Part shown: positions 36,748-46,244 of the stretch, in pieces
How positions within the stretch are numbered: the first letter of the stretch is position 1
Layout: the number at the start of each line of letters is the position of its first letter
Assembly: GCF_000812565.1 (NCBI RefSeq)
Contig: NZ_JTAM01000051.1
Location: 1 to 64,000 of the forward strand
Reading direction: 5' to 3'
DNA: 64,000 nt
From: Flammeovirga sp. OC4
GTDB lineage: Bacteria > Bacteroidota > Bacteroidia > Cytophagales > Flammeovirgaceae
Translations under genes and position numbers: made by a program
Notes under the pieces: model-generated
Database searches by the model: none
The model's input: only the letters and a program-made list of their open reading frames with translations
What the model was told of the DNA's origin: nothing

Positions 36748-38562
36748 ATGATCGAACTTGCAGGACTTATCGGGTTGGGATTTTTTGCACAGTGGCTTGG
36801 TTGGAGAATCAAGATTCCTGCAATCTTGCCGCTTATATTAATAGGCCTTTTAGTAGGATCTTTCTCTACGTATTTCACTCCCGATGGCTCGAAGTTTATT
36901 GACGGAGATAAAATTTTTCATGGGGAACTATTATTTGATGTAGTCAACTTATCAGTGGGATTAATTCTTTTTGAAGGAGGAATGACACTCAAATTAAAAG
37001 AAACCAAAAATATTGGAAGCGTCATTTGGCGTTTACTCTTTTTCGGCACCTTTATTACATTGATAGGAGGAGCTATTGCAACGCACTATATCATGGGAAT
37101 CAGCTATAGAATAGCATTCCTTTTCAGTGCATTGATCATTGTGAGTGGTCCCACCGTTATAGGACCTTTATTGAGAAATGTAAAACCAAATGCTCGTATT
37201 AATACCATTTTAAAATGGGAAGGAATTTTAATCGATCCAGTAGGTGCTTTAACTGCTATTCTTATTTTTGATTTTATTCTATCTGGGCAACCCAACGAGC
37301 TATTTACCTTCTTTGCACTAAAAGGGTTTACATTACTAACTTTATCGGGGTTAATATCAGGTGGAATAGCCGCTTTTATTACCACAAAAGTTTTAAATCA
37401 AAGATTATTACCTGATCATCTTAAGAATACAGTTATCCTTGGATTTGTCATTGCCACTTTTGCCTTTTCAGACCTTTTACATGCGGAGTCGGGTTTATTA
37501 GCAGTGACGGTATATGGGATGATATTAGCCAACTCAAAAGTAGCTTCAATTAAATCTATTCTGGCGTTCAAAGAAGATGTAACACTCATTTTGATATCCT
37601 TTCTCTTTGTGATGTTGTCTTCGAGAATGAATATCAGTGACCTTGAGGCATTAGCTAATTTCCGTAGTGTTTTCCTATTTATAGTTATTATATACGTGTT
37701 GCGACCATTGGTAGTACTCTTCAGTACTTTGGGGACATCAATGTCATGGAAAGAAAGAATTTTCATTTCCTATATCTCTCCAAGAGGTATTGTTGCCGCA
37801 GGTGTGGCCTCTTTATTCACATTGAAACTTACCCAAGGTATTGCTCCTATCACTCCTACTCAAGTCGAAGAAGCTAAGTTATTACTTCCTCTGACCTTTA
37901 TGATTATCATAGGTACTGTGATTCTTCAAGGATTGACTGCTAAGCCTTTCGCAAAACTATTAAATGTCACGAGACAGGAACCTAACGGTATTTTATTCCT
38001 AGGAGCTAGTGAAATAGGGCTATTTATTGCCAAGATATTACAGCAATATCATATCCCTGTCATGGTTTCTGATACGTCTGAGCAAAACTTACGAGAAGCC
38101 AAAAGACATAGAATCCCGATTTATGAAGGAAGTATTTTATCCGATGGAGCCATAGAAAATGTAGACTTTTCAGCTTATGGTCAACTATTTTCTACTACTT
38201 CCAATAATGAAATCAATATTTTGGGTAACCGTACTATCTCTTCTGAACTAGGTATGAATAAAGTTTTTCGTATTGCTTCAAAGATGGAAGTGGAAATGCA
38301 TACTCTTCAAAAACCACAACATTTACTCTTCAGAGGTAAATATGACTTTATTGGGTTAAGTACTTTAATCCGTAAAAAACATCAGGTAAAACATATTAAA
38401 ATTCAGAAGTCAATGGACCAGGAAGAGAGTATAGATTTCTTAGATCAACTTGATTTACCGGTGTTTATCATCCATGAAAACAACTATGTAACTCCCGTTA
38501 CCGACTCTCTAAATGAAATCAATGAGGGGGATGAAATTGTCTATATTGAGTTTAATGAATAA
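36748..38562 (+). CDS. CPA-type cation/proton antiporter with TrkA-N domain
   Basis: A 604-residue protein with about 12 membrane helices (residues 1-400) and a C-terminal cytosolic Rossmann/TrkA-N-like domain (about 410-520, ILFLGASEIGLFIAKILQQY). A final TrkA-C-like segment ends DEIVYIEF. The antiporter core shows LIGLLVGS, NLSVGLILFEGGMTL (about 75-89), LIIVSGPTVIGPLLRNV, and FISYISPRGIVAAGVASLF. The helix 5 SGPTVIGPLL motif and regulatory domain point to the CPA1/NhaP type with KefC-like gating. Likely activity: Na+ or K+ exchange for H+ across the inner membrane; the ion cannot be read. A marine habitat would fit Na+. Confidence 0.85.
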   Translation: MIELAGLIGLGFFAQWLGWRIKIPAILPLILIGLLVGSFSTYFTPDGSKFIDGDKIFHGELLFDVVNLSVGLILFEGGMTLKLKETKNIGSVIWRLLFFGTFITLIGGAIATHYIMGISYRIAFLFSALIIVSGPTVIGPLLRNVKPNARINTILKWEGILIDPVGALTAILIFDFILSGQPNELFTFFALKGFTLLTLSGLISGGIAAFITTKVLNQRLLPDHLKNTVILGFVIATFAFSDLLHAESGLLAVTVYGMILANSKVASIKSILAFKEDVTLILISFLFVMLSSRMNISDLEALANFRSVFLFIVIIYVLRPLVVLFSTLGTSMSWKERIFISYISPRGIVAAGVASLFTLKLTQGIAPITPTQVEEAKLLLPLTFMIIIGTVILQGLTAKPFAKLLNVTRQEPNGILFLGASEIGLFIAKILQQYHIPVMVSDTSEQNLREAKRHRIPIYEGSILSDGAIENVDFSAYGQLFSTTSNNEINILGNRTISSELGMNKVFRIASKMEVEMHTLQKPQHLLFRGKYDFIGLSTLIRKKHQVKHIKIQKSMDQEESIDFLDQLDLPVFIIHENNYVTPVTDSLNEINEGDEIVYIEFNE

Positions 38563-38684
38563 CAAATCATTAGATATTAGGTTAATTAAACCTAAAATAT
38601 TTTGAATAATTTCTATCTAACATTATTTATGTAAGTGGTAAGCGATACTGTGAGGATATCGAAAAGTGAGTTTGAAAGTACGTA

Positions 38685-39407
38685 ATGAAAAAGAGAGTCG
38701 CTATTGACATAGGCAATACTTTAATGAAAGTTGGATTCTTTCAAGACAACGAATTGATAGATGTTTGTGTCTTTAAAGAGGAAGTAGAACTTATAAAAGC
38801 ATTAAAAGACTTCTCTTGCGAATGTATTGGTATAGCAAATGTGGGCAAAATTGAAAATAATTTGGTCCAAGAACTAGAAAAAGAGTTTGATGTTATTATT
38901 ATTACATCAGATTTGAAATTACCGTTCATCAATCGTTACGCAACTCCTAAAACATTGGGAGTAGACCGAATTGCAGCAGTAGTTGGTGCAATGTCTATTT
39001 TTCCTAATGAAAACTGTCTTGTTATTGATATCGGCACTTGTGTCACTTATGATTTCATTAATTACAAAAACGAATATTTAGGTGGTGGAATTTCACCAGG
39101 AATAAATATGAGATTAAAAGCAATGCATTCATTTACGGCTAACTTACCTCTTCTAGAATGGGAAGGAACTAATGTTGACCTGATCGGCAACAGTACTGAT
39201 AATTGTATGTTATCAGGGGCGGTAAATGGAATCACAGCTGAAATTGATGGAATTATTCGCCAATATGAGGCTAAATATGGTAGAATTAATAATTTACTAT
39301 GCGGTGGAGTTGCAAATACTTTTGAATCTAAATTAAATTCAAGCATCTTTGCAGACCGAAATTTGGTTCTCAAGGGAATCGATAGTATCCTGAGATTACA
39401 TGTATAG
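38685..39407 (+). CDS. coaX: Type III pantothenate kinase
   Basis: A 240-residue enzyme, the first step of coenzyme A synthesis in many bacteria (ATP-dependent phosphorylation of pantothenate). Evidence: phosphate-binding DIGNT (8-12), GVDRIAAVVGAM (about 88-99), a second ATP motif VIDIGTCVTYDF (about 113-124), and GGGISPGINMRLKAMH (about 132-147). The length is typical. Its last 8 bp overlap the outer-membrane protein gene, and a TPR gene follows, making a coaX-OMP-TPR unit that I recall as conserved in the phylum. Confidence 0.94.
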   Translation: MKKRVAIDIGNTLMKVGFFQDNELIDVCVFKEEVELIKALKDFSCECIGIANVGKIENNLVQELEKEFDVIIITSDLKLPFINRYATPKTLGVDRIAAVVGAMSIFPNENCLVIDIGTCVTYDFINYKNEYLGGGISPGINMRLKAMHSFTANLPLLEWEGTNVDLIGNSTDNCMLSGAVNGITAEIDGIIRQYEAKYGRINNLLCGGVANTFESKLNSSIFADRNLVLKGIDSILRLHV

Positions 39408-40698
39408 ACGTATTAATCATATCATTCTTACTTGCCTCTCAATTTTTGCGTTCACTACAACAGCTTCAGCGCAAATAGGCAACTCTCCTTTTACAGTATT
39501 AGGAGTTGGAAACCCTGTAGAAGCAACCTCTGTTAGAAATAGAGGCATGGGTAACACTGGTGTAGGCTTAGCAAGTTATGGACATTCCAATTTGCTCAAT
39601 CCTGCAACTTTAACTTATAACAACTTAACGCTTTTTGAGATTGGCATGTACGCCGAACAAAGAACGTTAACAGCAGAAAACCAAACACAAGCTGACTATG
39701 GTGGAGGTTTAAGTTACATGACTTTTGCTTTTCCTGTAAGTCAAAGGTGGACAATGAGTGTAGGATTCAAACCTTACACTACTGTAGGGTACAGATTCTC
39801 TCAGCTTGACACCTTAAGCATACCTGTCAATGGTCAATTAACTCCCGCTAAGTATTACGCAATTCAGAATGAAGGTAAAGGAGGTATAAACCAAGTTTAT
39901 TTTTCAAATGCATTTCGTGTTGCAAAAGGCCTTTCGATAGGTCTTGAATTAGGATACAACATTGGAGTTATAGAAAGAAATACAAAAACTGAACTCATTG
40001 ATGGTTCAAGCGACTTCATCTCAGCAAGAGGAATTCGTTTAAATTATAGAGGTTTAGTTTATAAGCCAGGAGTTTACTACTCTCATCATTTAGGTTCCAA
40101 AGAAAAGGGATCGAGAATAAACTTTGGTGCTACATATACTTTTGAACAACAAGTTGATGTAAAACGTCTAGAAGATATTCAAACACGTTCTACAACAGAC
40201 TTGATTTTAAATCGAGATACTATTATTGTCGATAATTCACAAGTCGCAACAATGCCTCAGGAATTTGCAGTAGGTTTGAGTTACGAATTAGTAGGAAAAT
40301 TGGCAGTTGCAGTAGACTTTAAACATCAAAATTGGTCAAATTTTGTTGATTATGATGGAAGATCTCAATTAACAGATGCTTATAAAGTAGGTTTAGGTGT
40401 TGAATATACTTCCAACTACTTATCAACAAGATATATTGATAGGATTACATATAGAGGCGGTTTTTCTTACGGAATCTCTCCATACGAACCCTACGGGCCT
40501 GATAAAAAGATTAAAGAGTATTTAGTGACGGCTGGTATTGAATTCCCAATGGGCTTTTCTTCATTATCTGTCTCTGGACAATATGGATGGAAAGAATCAG
40601 AGGTTCAAAACAGTAATACCTTCGATGATCGTCACTATCAATTAAATATAGGTGTAACAATCAACGATCGCTGGTTTGTAAGGCGAAAAATCAACTAA
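39400..40698 (+). CDS. Outer-membrane barrel protein (OmpP1/FadL-like)
   Basis: A 432-residue exported protein; the signal peptide ends TTASAQ near residue 25. It starts with IGNSPFTVLGVGN and RNRGMGNTGVGLAS...NLLNPATL, the N-terminal hatch-like signature of Bacteroidota FadL-type barrels. The remaining part is regular amphipathic strands (SYMTFAFPVSQRWTMSVGFKPY; RINFGATYTFEQQVDV; YQLNIGVTINDRWFV). A porin or hydrophobic-substrate channel role is inferred from the family. It overlaps coaX by 8 bp and is 18 bp before the TPR gene, so it is in an operon with both. Confidence 0.8.
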   Translation: MYRRINHIILTCLSIFAFTTTASAQIGNSPFTVLGVGNPVEATSVRNRGMGNTGVGLASYGHSNLLNPATLTYNNLTLFEIGMYAEQRTLTAENQTQADYGGGLSYMTFAFPVSQRWTMSVGFKPYTTVGYRFSQLDTLSIPVNGQLTPAKYYAIQNEGKGGINQVYFSNAFRVAKGLSIGLELGYNIGVIERNTKTELIDGSSDFISARGIRLNYRGLVYKPGVYYSHHLGSKEKGSRINFGATYTFEQQVDVKRLEDIQTRSTTDLILNRDTIIVDNSQVATMPQEFAVGLSYELVGKLAVAVDFKHQNWSNFVDYDGRSQLTDAYKVGLGVEYTSNYLSTRYIDRITYRGGFSYGISPYEPYGPDKKIKEYLVTAGIEFPMGFSSLSVSGQYGWKESEVQNSNTFDDRHYQLNIGVTINDRWFVRRKIN

Positions 40699-40716
40699 TC
40701 AATCGGATTTTCAAAC

Positions 40717-42375
40717 ATGAATAAGTTAGCAACCTTTCTATTAGGACTAATGTTTGTAGCAGGAATTGCTCAAGCACAAGAAGAAGGAACAGAAGCCGAA
40801 AAGGACAATGGTTTAACCGAACAAAATGCTGCTGATGGTAGCGTAAAAAAAGGATGTGATGCGAGAGGGTATTGCTGGGGTGAAAATGTAGAAGAGACTA
40901 AGTCGAAATACACTTTCTTCTCTGATAATATGAAAGCAAAGAATTACGGACAAGAAACACTTGACGCGTTCGATTACTTGTATACTAATGCTCCATATAT
41001 CCATAAAAACTTATATATCTACGGATTGAAGCTTTTCAAAGCTAAACTTTCTGCTGAAACAAAGAAAAAGGCTGCCGCAGATAAAGGTCTTATCACAGAG
41101 TATGAAGACATGGTGCTTAAGCTATATGATGAGAGAGGTAAATACTTTGGCGAAGCTGAAAAGTGGGAATCAACAAAAGGTAAATACTTATACAGATATG
41201 TAAAAGATCGTCCTGATTTCGACGAGAGACTTCCTGAGTACTATGCTTTCTATAGAAAAGTAGCAGATAGAGACGGTGTTAAAACTGATGATTCAAACAT
41301 GTCTGCTTATGTTGCAATCGTAGCTAAATTACACATTGCATACAAAAAAGCGGTTCAAGGATTTAACAAAGATCCTAAAACAAAAGCTCAAAAATCAGCA
41401 ATCTTAACTGCAAATTCAGTAATTGCTAACAAAGAGGGTAAGTACACTGATGATCAAATCAAAGAGTACACTGCTAAAAAAGCTGCTGCTGAGAAGGAAT
41501 TAGTAAATCTTGAAACTGCGTTTGAAACAAATGACGCTGAATTCAAAAAATACAAAACTTTCAACGAAAACTGGTTAATGGACGAATATGATTTCGTTTC
41601 TGAAATTGCTGGTAAAAACATTGAAATTGCTACTGCTGCAAAGAAAGATAAAGATGTAAAAGCTTGGACTCGTATTCAAACTATGGGTGACAAGTACATC
41701 ATGGGTATGTTAGATATCGACTGTGACTTCATCAACGATAAATTAGGTGCTAAGTTCAAAGCTGATCCTTCTGATATTGCTACTGCTAAGAAGATTGTAG
41801 GTTACTCTATCCGTAAAAAATGTATGGATGGTCCTTACTTCATCCAAGCTGCTGAAGTAGTATTTGCTGCTGAACCAACTCCAGCTTACGCAAACTTAAT
41901 TTCTGGTCAATACATCAAACAAGATGATACAGACAAAGCAATTGAGTGGAAAGAAAAAGCAATCGAGTTATACACTGAAGATCCTTCGAAACAAGCTGAG
42001 GCTTCAATTGACCTTGCGAAGTTATATAACAAGAAAGGTTTAAAAACTCAAGCTCGTGCTCAAGCTTACAAAGCAGTCGAGTTTGATAGCGAAATCTCTA
42101 AAGAAGCTTACACTTTCATTGGTGACCTTTACATGGGTTCTTACAAGCAATGTTTCGAGTCTTCTAATGACAACGTTCACGAAAGAGCTTGTTACTTAGC
42201 TGCATATGATATGTACCAAAAAGCAGGTGCTTCATCTAAAATGGCTGCTGCTCAAAAGCAATTCCCTTCTAAGTCTGATGTATTTACATTAGCTGCGAAA
42301 GGTTATGCTGAAGGTAAAGCATTACAAATTGGATGTTGGATCGGTGGATCAACTACTTTAAGAGTTCGTCCATAG
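40717..42375 (+). CDS. Exported TPR-containing protein
   Basis: A 552-residue protein with a signal peptide (about 1-20, FVAGIAQAQ) and TPR-like helical repeats, clearest at about 390-460 (YANLISGQYIKQDDTDKAIE, SIDLAKLYNKKGLKTQARAQ). The N-terminal mature part has GCDARGYCWGENVEE with two Cys. The C-terminus GCWIGGSTTLRVRP is short and distinct, and I recall a similar end in homologues. Codons look strongly biased, suggesting high expression. It is the third gene of the coaX-OMP-TPR unit, followed by a strong terminator. A role in outer-membrane or surface assembly is possible but unproven. Confidence 0.75.
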   Translation: MNKLATFLLGLMFVAGIAQAQEEGTEAEKDNGLTEQNAADGSVKKGCDARGYCWGENVEETKSKYTFFSDNMKAKNYGQETLDAFDYLYTNAPYIHKNLYIYGLKLFKAKLSAETKKKAAADKGLITEYEDMVLKLYDERGKYFGEAEKWESTKGKYLYRYVKDRPDFDERLPEYYAFYRKVADRDGVKTDDSNMSAYVAIVAKLHIAYKKAVQGFNKDPKTKAQKSAILTANSVIANKEGKYTDDQIKEYTAKKAAAEKELVNLETAFETNDAEFKKYKTFNENWLMDEYDFVSEIAGKNIEIATAAKKDKDVKAWTRIQTMGDKYIMGMLDIDCDFINDKLGAKFKADPSDIATAKKIVGYSIRKKCMDGPYFIQAAEVVFAAEPTPAYANLISGQYIKQDDTDKAIEWKEKAIELYTEDPSKQAEASIDLAKLYNKKGLKTQARAQAYKAVEFDSEISKEAYTFIGDLYMGSYKQCFESSNDNVHERACYLAAYDMYQKAGASSKMAAAQKQFPSKSDVFTLAAKGYAEGKALQIGCWIGGSTTLRVRP

Positions 42376-42398
42376 TTTCAATAAACATTGAAAATACT

Positions 42399-42435
42399 TC
42401 AAGCCTCATACTTCAAAAGTATGGGGCTTTTTTTA
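42399..42435 (+). terminator. Terminator of the coaX-OMP-TPR operon
   Basis: AAGCCTCATACTT with AGTATGGGGCTT (one mismatch, 4-base loop) is followed by seven T. It lies 25 bp after the TPR gene stop. Confidence 0.88.
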
Positions 42436-42457
42436 TGACAAACAACTATTATATGAA

Positions 42458-43585
42458 ATGAAAAAACTATTATTAATCACTCTCTCCCATTTGCTGTTTA
42501 TGAGTTGTTCTTCGTCTTCAGATAAAGTAACAGTCACATGGAATATCAAATTAAATCATCCCGTTGAGAAAGATATTTTTATTGTCGGCAACCAGGACTT
42601 CCTTGGAACTTGGGACCCAACGCAAGTCAAAATGGAGAGAGTAAATGAGTTGAACTGGATTTTTAGCCATAAAGTTGAGCCTAGGAAATTATTAGAATTT
42701 AAATTCACACTTGGAGACTGGAAATTTCAAGCCGCAGATATAAATGGAAATGAAAGACAGAATGACGAATTCATAGTACCTCAACAAGACACTACTTTTC
42801 ATCTAACAATAGAAAAATGGACAGATGGAAAAAAGAAAAAAGTGCAAGGCCAAATCACTGGTGAAGTTCGTTATCATCGAAACTTTCATATTGATGGAAT
42901 TTTAGATAGGGATATTATCGTATGGTTGCCACCTTCCTATTTGAGCGACACGGATAAAAGATACCCCGTGTTGTATATGCATGATGGTCAAAATATCATA
43001 GACCCTGCAACTTCTTCATTCGGTGTAGATTGGCAAGTAGATGAAACAGTTGACAGTTTGGTTCGTAAGGATCTACTAGAAGAGATCATTATTGTAGGAT
43101 CATACTGTACTACTGATCGAACTGAAGACTATGGAGATACAGATAAGGGAAAAATCTATCGTAAATCAATCGCTATCGATCTAAAACATTTTATTGACAA
43201 TAACTATAGAACTAAACCAGAGAAGCAAAATACAGTAGTAGCAGGCTCTTCAATGGGCGGTTTGGTCAGTTTTATGATTGCGTGGGAATATGCAGACCTA
43301 TTTAAGGGAGCAATATGCATGTCACCTGCATTTAAATATGAAGATTTTGATCATATAGAAAGTATCAAAGACAGTTCTAAAAAGGAACTTCTCATTTACA
43401 TTGACAATGGAGGTAAACAAGTAGATGTTATACTTCAAGAAGGAGTTGATAAGATGTCAGCATCCCTACTAGAAAAAGGTTTCAAACAGAATAATGACCT
43501 TTTTGTAGTAATTGACAAAGAAGCTAGACATTCTGAAGGAGATTGGGCAAAGCGTTTCCCTAATGCGATTCAGTTGTTTTTTTAA
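42458..43585 (+). CDS. CBM20-esterase fusion lipoprotein
   Basis: A 375-residue lipoprotein (signal peptide with lipobox LFMSC, Cys17). Residues about 23-120 form a CBM20-like starch-binding domain (VTVTWNIKLNHPVEKDIFIV, NQDFLGTWDPTQ, FKFTLGDWKFQA). Residues about 135-375 are an alpha/beta hydrolase of the esterase D/putative esterase type: DRDIIVWLPPSYL, YPVLYMHDGQNIIDP, and the nucleophile motif GSSMGG with Ser265. A late acid/histidine pair is offered by IDNGG and ARHSEGDW. A role in removing acyl groups from, or acting near, alpha-glucans is inferred from the domain pair. No amylase or SusC/D gene is nearby. Confidence 0.85.
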   Translation: MKKLLLITLSHLLFMSCSSSSDKVTVTWNIKLNHPVEKDIFIVGNQDFLGTWDPTQVKMERVNELNWIFSHKVEPRKLLEFKFTLGDWKFQAADINGNERQNDEFIVPQQDTTFHLTIEKWTDGKKKKVQGQITGEVRYHRNFHIDGILDRDIIVWLPPSYLSDTDKRYPVLYMHDGQNIIDPATSSFGVDWQVDETVDSLVRKDLLEEIIIVGSYCTTDRTEDYGDTDKGKIYRKSIAIDLKHFIDNNYRTKPEKQNTVVAGSSMGGLVSFMIAWEYADLFKGAICMSPAFKYEDFDHIESIKDSSKKELLIYIDNGGKQVDVILQEGVDKMSASLLEKGFKQNNDLFVVIDKEARHSEGDWAKRFPNAIQLFF

Positions 43586-43629
43586 GAAATAATAAGTTTC
43601 AAATCAAACAATTAACCCTTTTATTACTT

Positions 43630-43637
43630 TAATTTTG
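43630..43637 (+). promoter_or_regulatory. Putative -7 promoter element for the 43708 gene
   Basis: TAATTTTG matches TAnnTTTG, with a leader of about 65 nt to the ATG at 43708. The -33 element is not clear. Confidence 0.4.
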
Positions 43638-43707
43638 TAGTAGAAGGGTATTTTTATATTACCCTCATCATTTGCTTAAATTCATTACAATCAAAACAAT
43701 AAAGAAT

Positions 43708-44373
43708 ATGAAAAAGTATTTTCTACTTTTCAGTATTTCGTTCTTCTATTTTTCTCAAAATTTATATTCTCAAAACTATAAAACCAATCAAAAATTATTA
43801 GCAGAGAAAGAGAATCAATTACAAAAATTAGAAAAAGAATTTAGTATAGATTCGGTTTCTCTTAGCAGTTTAGTTTATGGACTAGAAAGAGAAATTAGAA
43901 ATATTGAACACGAACGAGATTCAATACATCAATATCTAAATGATATTAAGCCTGTCAATAACGCTATAGGTACTTTTAAAAAGGATATTAGCATTACCAA
44001 TAAGGCGGATAAGAAAGATTATTATTTTGACGAAGGAGATTCCGTACTACTTGTCAATCACTCTAGAAGCACTTTCACCTTTCAAACTACTAACGGTTAT
44101 CAGTATACTATCAATAAGAAGTATATTAAGGCAGTCAGTGGAAAAAAAGAAACTACATCATTAATCGCCCAATATCAAAACAAGGTTGAAGACTACAATG
44201 AACTTGTTGCTTCGCTTCCTTCTAAAGAATGGTTTCAATACGATATCAAAAGGGTACAAAAAGAACGAGATAATTATCAGGCCCAGTACGATCAAATGGT
44301 CAATGAGATACAACTGATCAAAGAAGAAATAAAACAGCTCAGTGCTATTCTCAATATCAAAACTACAATATAA
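43708..44373 (+). CDS. Exported coiled-coil protein of unknown function
   Basis: A 221-residue protein; the ATG at 43708 begins a signal peptide (MKKYFLLFSISFFYFSQNLY). The mature part has two helical, coiled-coil-prone sections (about 28-72, EKENQLQKLEKEFSIDS; about 155-218, KVEDYNELVASLPSKEWFQY). Between them lies a small beta-rich insert (about 85-140, DEGDSVLLVNHSRSTFTFQT) that could be an SH3-like domain. I do not recognise a family. It has its own promoter motif and terminator. Confidence 0.6.
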   Translation: MKKYFLLFSISFFYFSQNLYSQNYKTNQKLLAEKENQLQKLEKEFSIDSVSLSSLVYGLEREIRNIEHERDSIHQYLNDIKPVNNAIGTFKKDISITNKADKKDYYFDEGDSVLLVNHSRSTFTFQTTNGYQYTINKKYIKAVSGKKETTSLIAQYQNKVEDYNELVASLPSKEWFQYDIKRVQKERDNYQAQYDQMVNEIQLIKEEIKQLSAILNIKTTI

Positions 44374-44376
44374 AGT

Positions 44377-44407
44377 AAAAAGGCTACCAAAATAATGGTA
44401 GCCTTTT
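44377..44407 (+). terminator. Terminator after the coiled-coil protein gene
   Basis: AAAAGGCTACC and GGTAGCCTTTT form an 11-bp perfect stem with a 9-base loop, just past the stop codon. Confidence 0.88.
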
Positions 44408-44565
44408 ATGCAAATTAATTATTCGATTAATTGAAGGATTATAAGTAGAATACCTGAACAAATTTTCTTGAGTAATTAGCACCGTCTGACCTAGTACTGT
44501 TTTGTATGTTCAAGCTTTAGTTAAATTATATTTATAATTGAATTGGCTAGTATGTATGTAATTTC

Positions 44566-45192
44566 TTATTCTATGACTGAAAATGAATCAATGTATTTTT
44601 TATCATCAATTTCTAATTCTATCATATAAACTCCTGATGGAAAGTCTTTTAATTCATATTTAGTATATTTTTTTGCTCCTGCTAAAAACTTATCTTCATA
44701 GATGATTTCACCAAATTCATCTTGAAGTTTTAATTTAATGAACCCTTTTATCTGAGCATCTAGCATCAAATATAAATCCTCATCTTTAACAGATACCTCA
44801 AACTTCTCTTGTTGAGAGGTAAGAGTATAATTCATCATAATAGCTGTTTTAGAAGGAGTTACAAAGAACTCACGAGTCATTATTTTATCTTCAAATCGCA
44901 TTTGAAAAATAAATTTCCCAACAGGAAGTGACTTTAGATTAATATCTTCTCTAACTTTTCCTGTTGAAATAATAGTTTTCTCATGATAAATATTTCCTTG
45001 TCTATCTGATATTCTAAAGTTTATTTCTTCTCCATTTAAATCGTCAAATATCAAGCTTACAGCTTTGCCATTTAAAGACGCTTTAAAGAAATATGATATA
45101 CCATTAAATGGTAAGTAAAAGTCATTTGCTAAAGCCGTTATACTCGATAACGACACTATAAATAATGCGCTTAAGATGATTAGTTTTTTCAT
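44566..45192 (-). CDS. Exported protein of two sorting-domain-like repeats
   Basis: A 208-residue protein with a signal peptide (about 1-22, SSITALA). The remainder is two similar units of about 90 residues: unit 1 holds INFRISDRQGNIYHEKTI and LPVGKFIFQMRFEDKIM, unit 2 holds IKLKLQDEFGEIIYEDKF and FPSGVYMIELEIDDKKY. Each has the D-x-x-G-x-x-x-Y and L/F-P-x-G-x-Y/F pattern of T9SS type A sorting domains and of DUF3244-type small secreted proteins. There is no cargo domain. It may be a free-standing envelope protein. Function unknown. Confidence 0.65.
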   Translation of the reverse strand: MKKLIILSALFIVSLSSITALANDFYLPFNGISYFFKASLNGKAVSLIFDDLNGEEINFRISDRQGNIYHEKTIISTGKVREDINLKSLPVGKFIFQMRFEDKIMTREFFVTPSKTAIMMNYTLTSQQEKFEVSVKDEDLYLMLDAQIKGFIKLKLQDEFGEIIYEDKFLAGAKKYTKYELKDFPSGVYMIELEIDDKKYIDSFSVIE

Positions 45193-45640
45193 AATATTTA
45201 GAGAGATTAGTGGGATGTAATAATTGAATGTTTGTATTAGTATGTGATTTAATATATGACAAAGGTAGAAGTAGATAAATAGTTATAATATGTCGATCAA
45301 CACATTTACACAATTTTTTACACCATATTAAAAGCTGCTAAAAAACAGTATTTAAAATATAAGTATTTCAATAAAACACATCTATCATTAATGAAATCAC
45401 AATAACATACCATATACACCCCTCAAATTCAATTTATTCAAAATATGATTTTAAAAACACAGATATTAAACGTACCTAATACACCATGATATAACAGCTA
45501 ATTTGTTGTTATGTGAAAAATGAAATATTTTTTATATTTTTTAAGATTCAATTGTTGTTGATAGGCTATTATTAGTTGTCATTAATTCAAACTAAGTACT
45601 AAATCATAAGTATTTAAATTCAGTCTATTTTTTCGACAAC
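45193..45640. other. AT-rich intergenic region between divergent genes
   Basis: 448 bp, very AT-rich. The only motif I can support is TACCTTTG on the minus strand (45260-45267), a likely -7 element for the gene ending at 44566. No RNA or small gene is evident. Confidence 0.45.
45260..45267 (-). promoter_or_regulatory. Putative -7 promoter element for the two-repeat protein gene
   Basis: TACCTTTG on the minus strand fits TAnnTTTG, with a leader of about 68 nt to the ATG at 45192. Confidence 0.4.
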
Positions 45641-46240
45641 ATGAAAGTAATAACTATTATTCTATTTCTTCTATTTTCATTTACAGCTATATCGGCTCAA
45701 GAAAAAAACTCTTTTTGGAAATCATTAAAAGTTACTGGTTTAGGAATTGGTGAAATTGGTTTTCAGTGGGATCCTCTTGATGATGATGACACATGGCACA
45801 ATTTACCTGCAGATCAAAGAAAAGAAGAAGATCGTCCACATGGGTTTGTTTCTTATGGTTTAGACTTACAACTCAATCACATGATTGACGGTGCCTCTTT
45901 TGTAGGTATAGGATATCAATATCAACAGTTTGTGGAACAAGATATTTTAGGGCCAATGAATACCTATTATCTACATTTCAGAACAGGTGATGATTTTGAC
46001 AACAAATATTGCCTTTTTGTTGAACTAGACTTGGGTGGTTGTTTTATGCAGAACTATTTTGAGGGTATCATGTACAGGGCAAATGTAGGTATTGACTTCA
46101 ATGGTCTTAATATCCCTCAAGTCACTCCTACCGTAAATTTATATATTGGCCAAAGGGTGTTGAACAATATATCAACAAGAAAAAAAACAGGTGGTTTTTA
46201 TACGATGTTTGGGGCTAGTATTGGGATGAGAATACATTAA
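45641..46240 (+). CDS. Exported barrel-like protein of unknown function
   Basis: A 199-residue exported protein (signal peptide about 1-19, FTAISAQ). The mature part starts with KNSFWKSLKVTGLGIGEIGF, then an acidic DPLDDDDTWHN segment, and continues with amphipathic strand-like runs (HGFVSYGLDLQLNHMIDG, ASFVGIGYQYQQFVEQ, YCLFVELDLGGCFMQNYF). The end FGASIGMRIH fits an outer-membrane barrel only loosely. There is no close match to the tandem barrels at 247-2867. I do not recognise the family. Confidence 0.6.
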   Translation: MKVITIILFLLFSFTAISAQEKNSFWKSLKVTGLGIGEIGFQWDPLDDDDTWHNLPADQRKEEDRPHGFVSYGLDLQLNHMIDGASFVGIGYQYQQFVEQDILGPMNTYYLHFRTGDDFDNKYCLFVELDLGGCFMQNYFEGIMYRANVGIDFNGLNIPQVTPTVNLYIGQRVLNNISTRKKTGGFYTMFGASIGMRIH

Positions 46241-46244
46241 TAAA

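Noticed and set aside
37104-37766. Two minus-strand frames inside the antiporter gene
   Set aside because: They are antisense to a full-length, clearly recognisable membrane protein.
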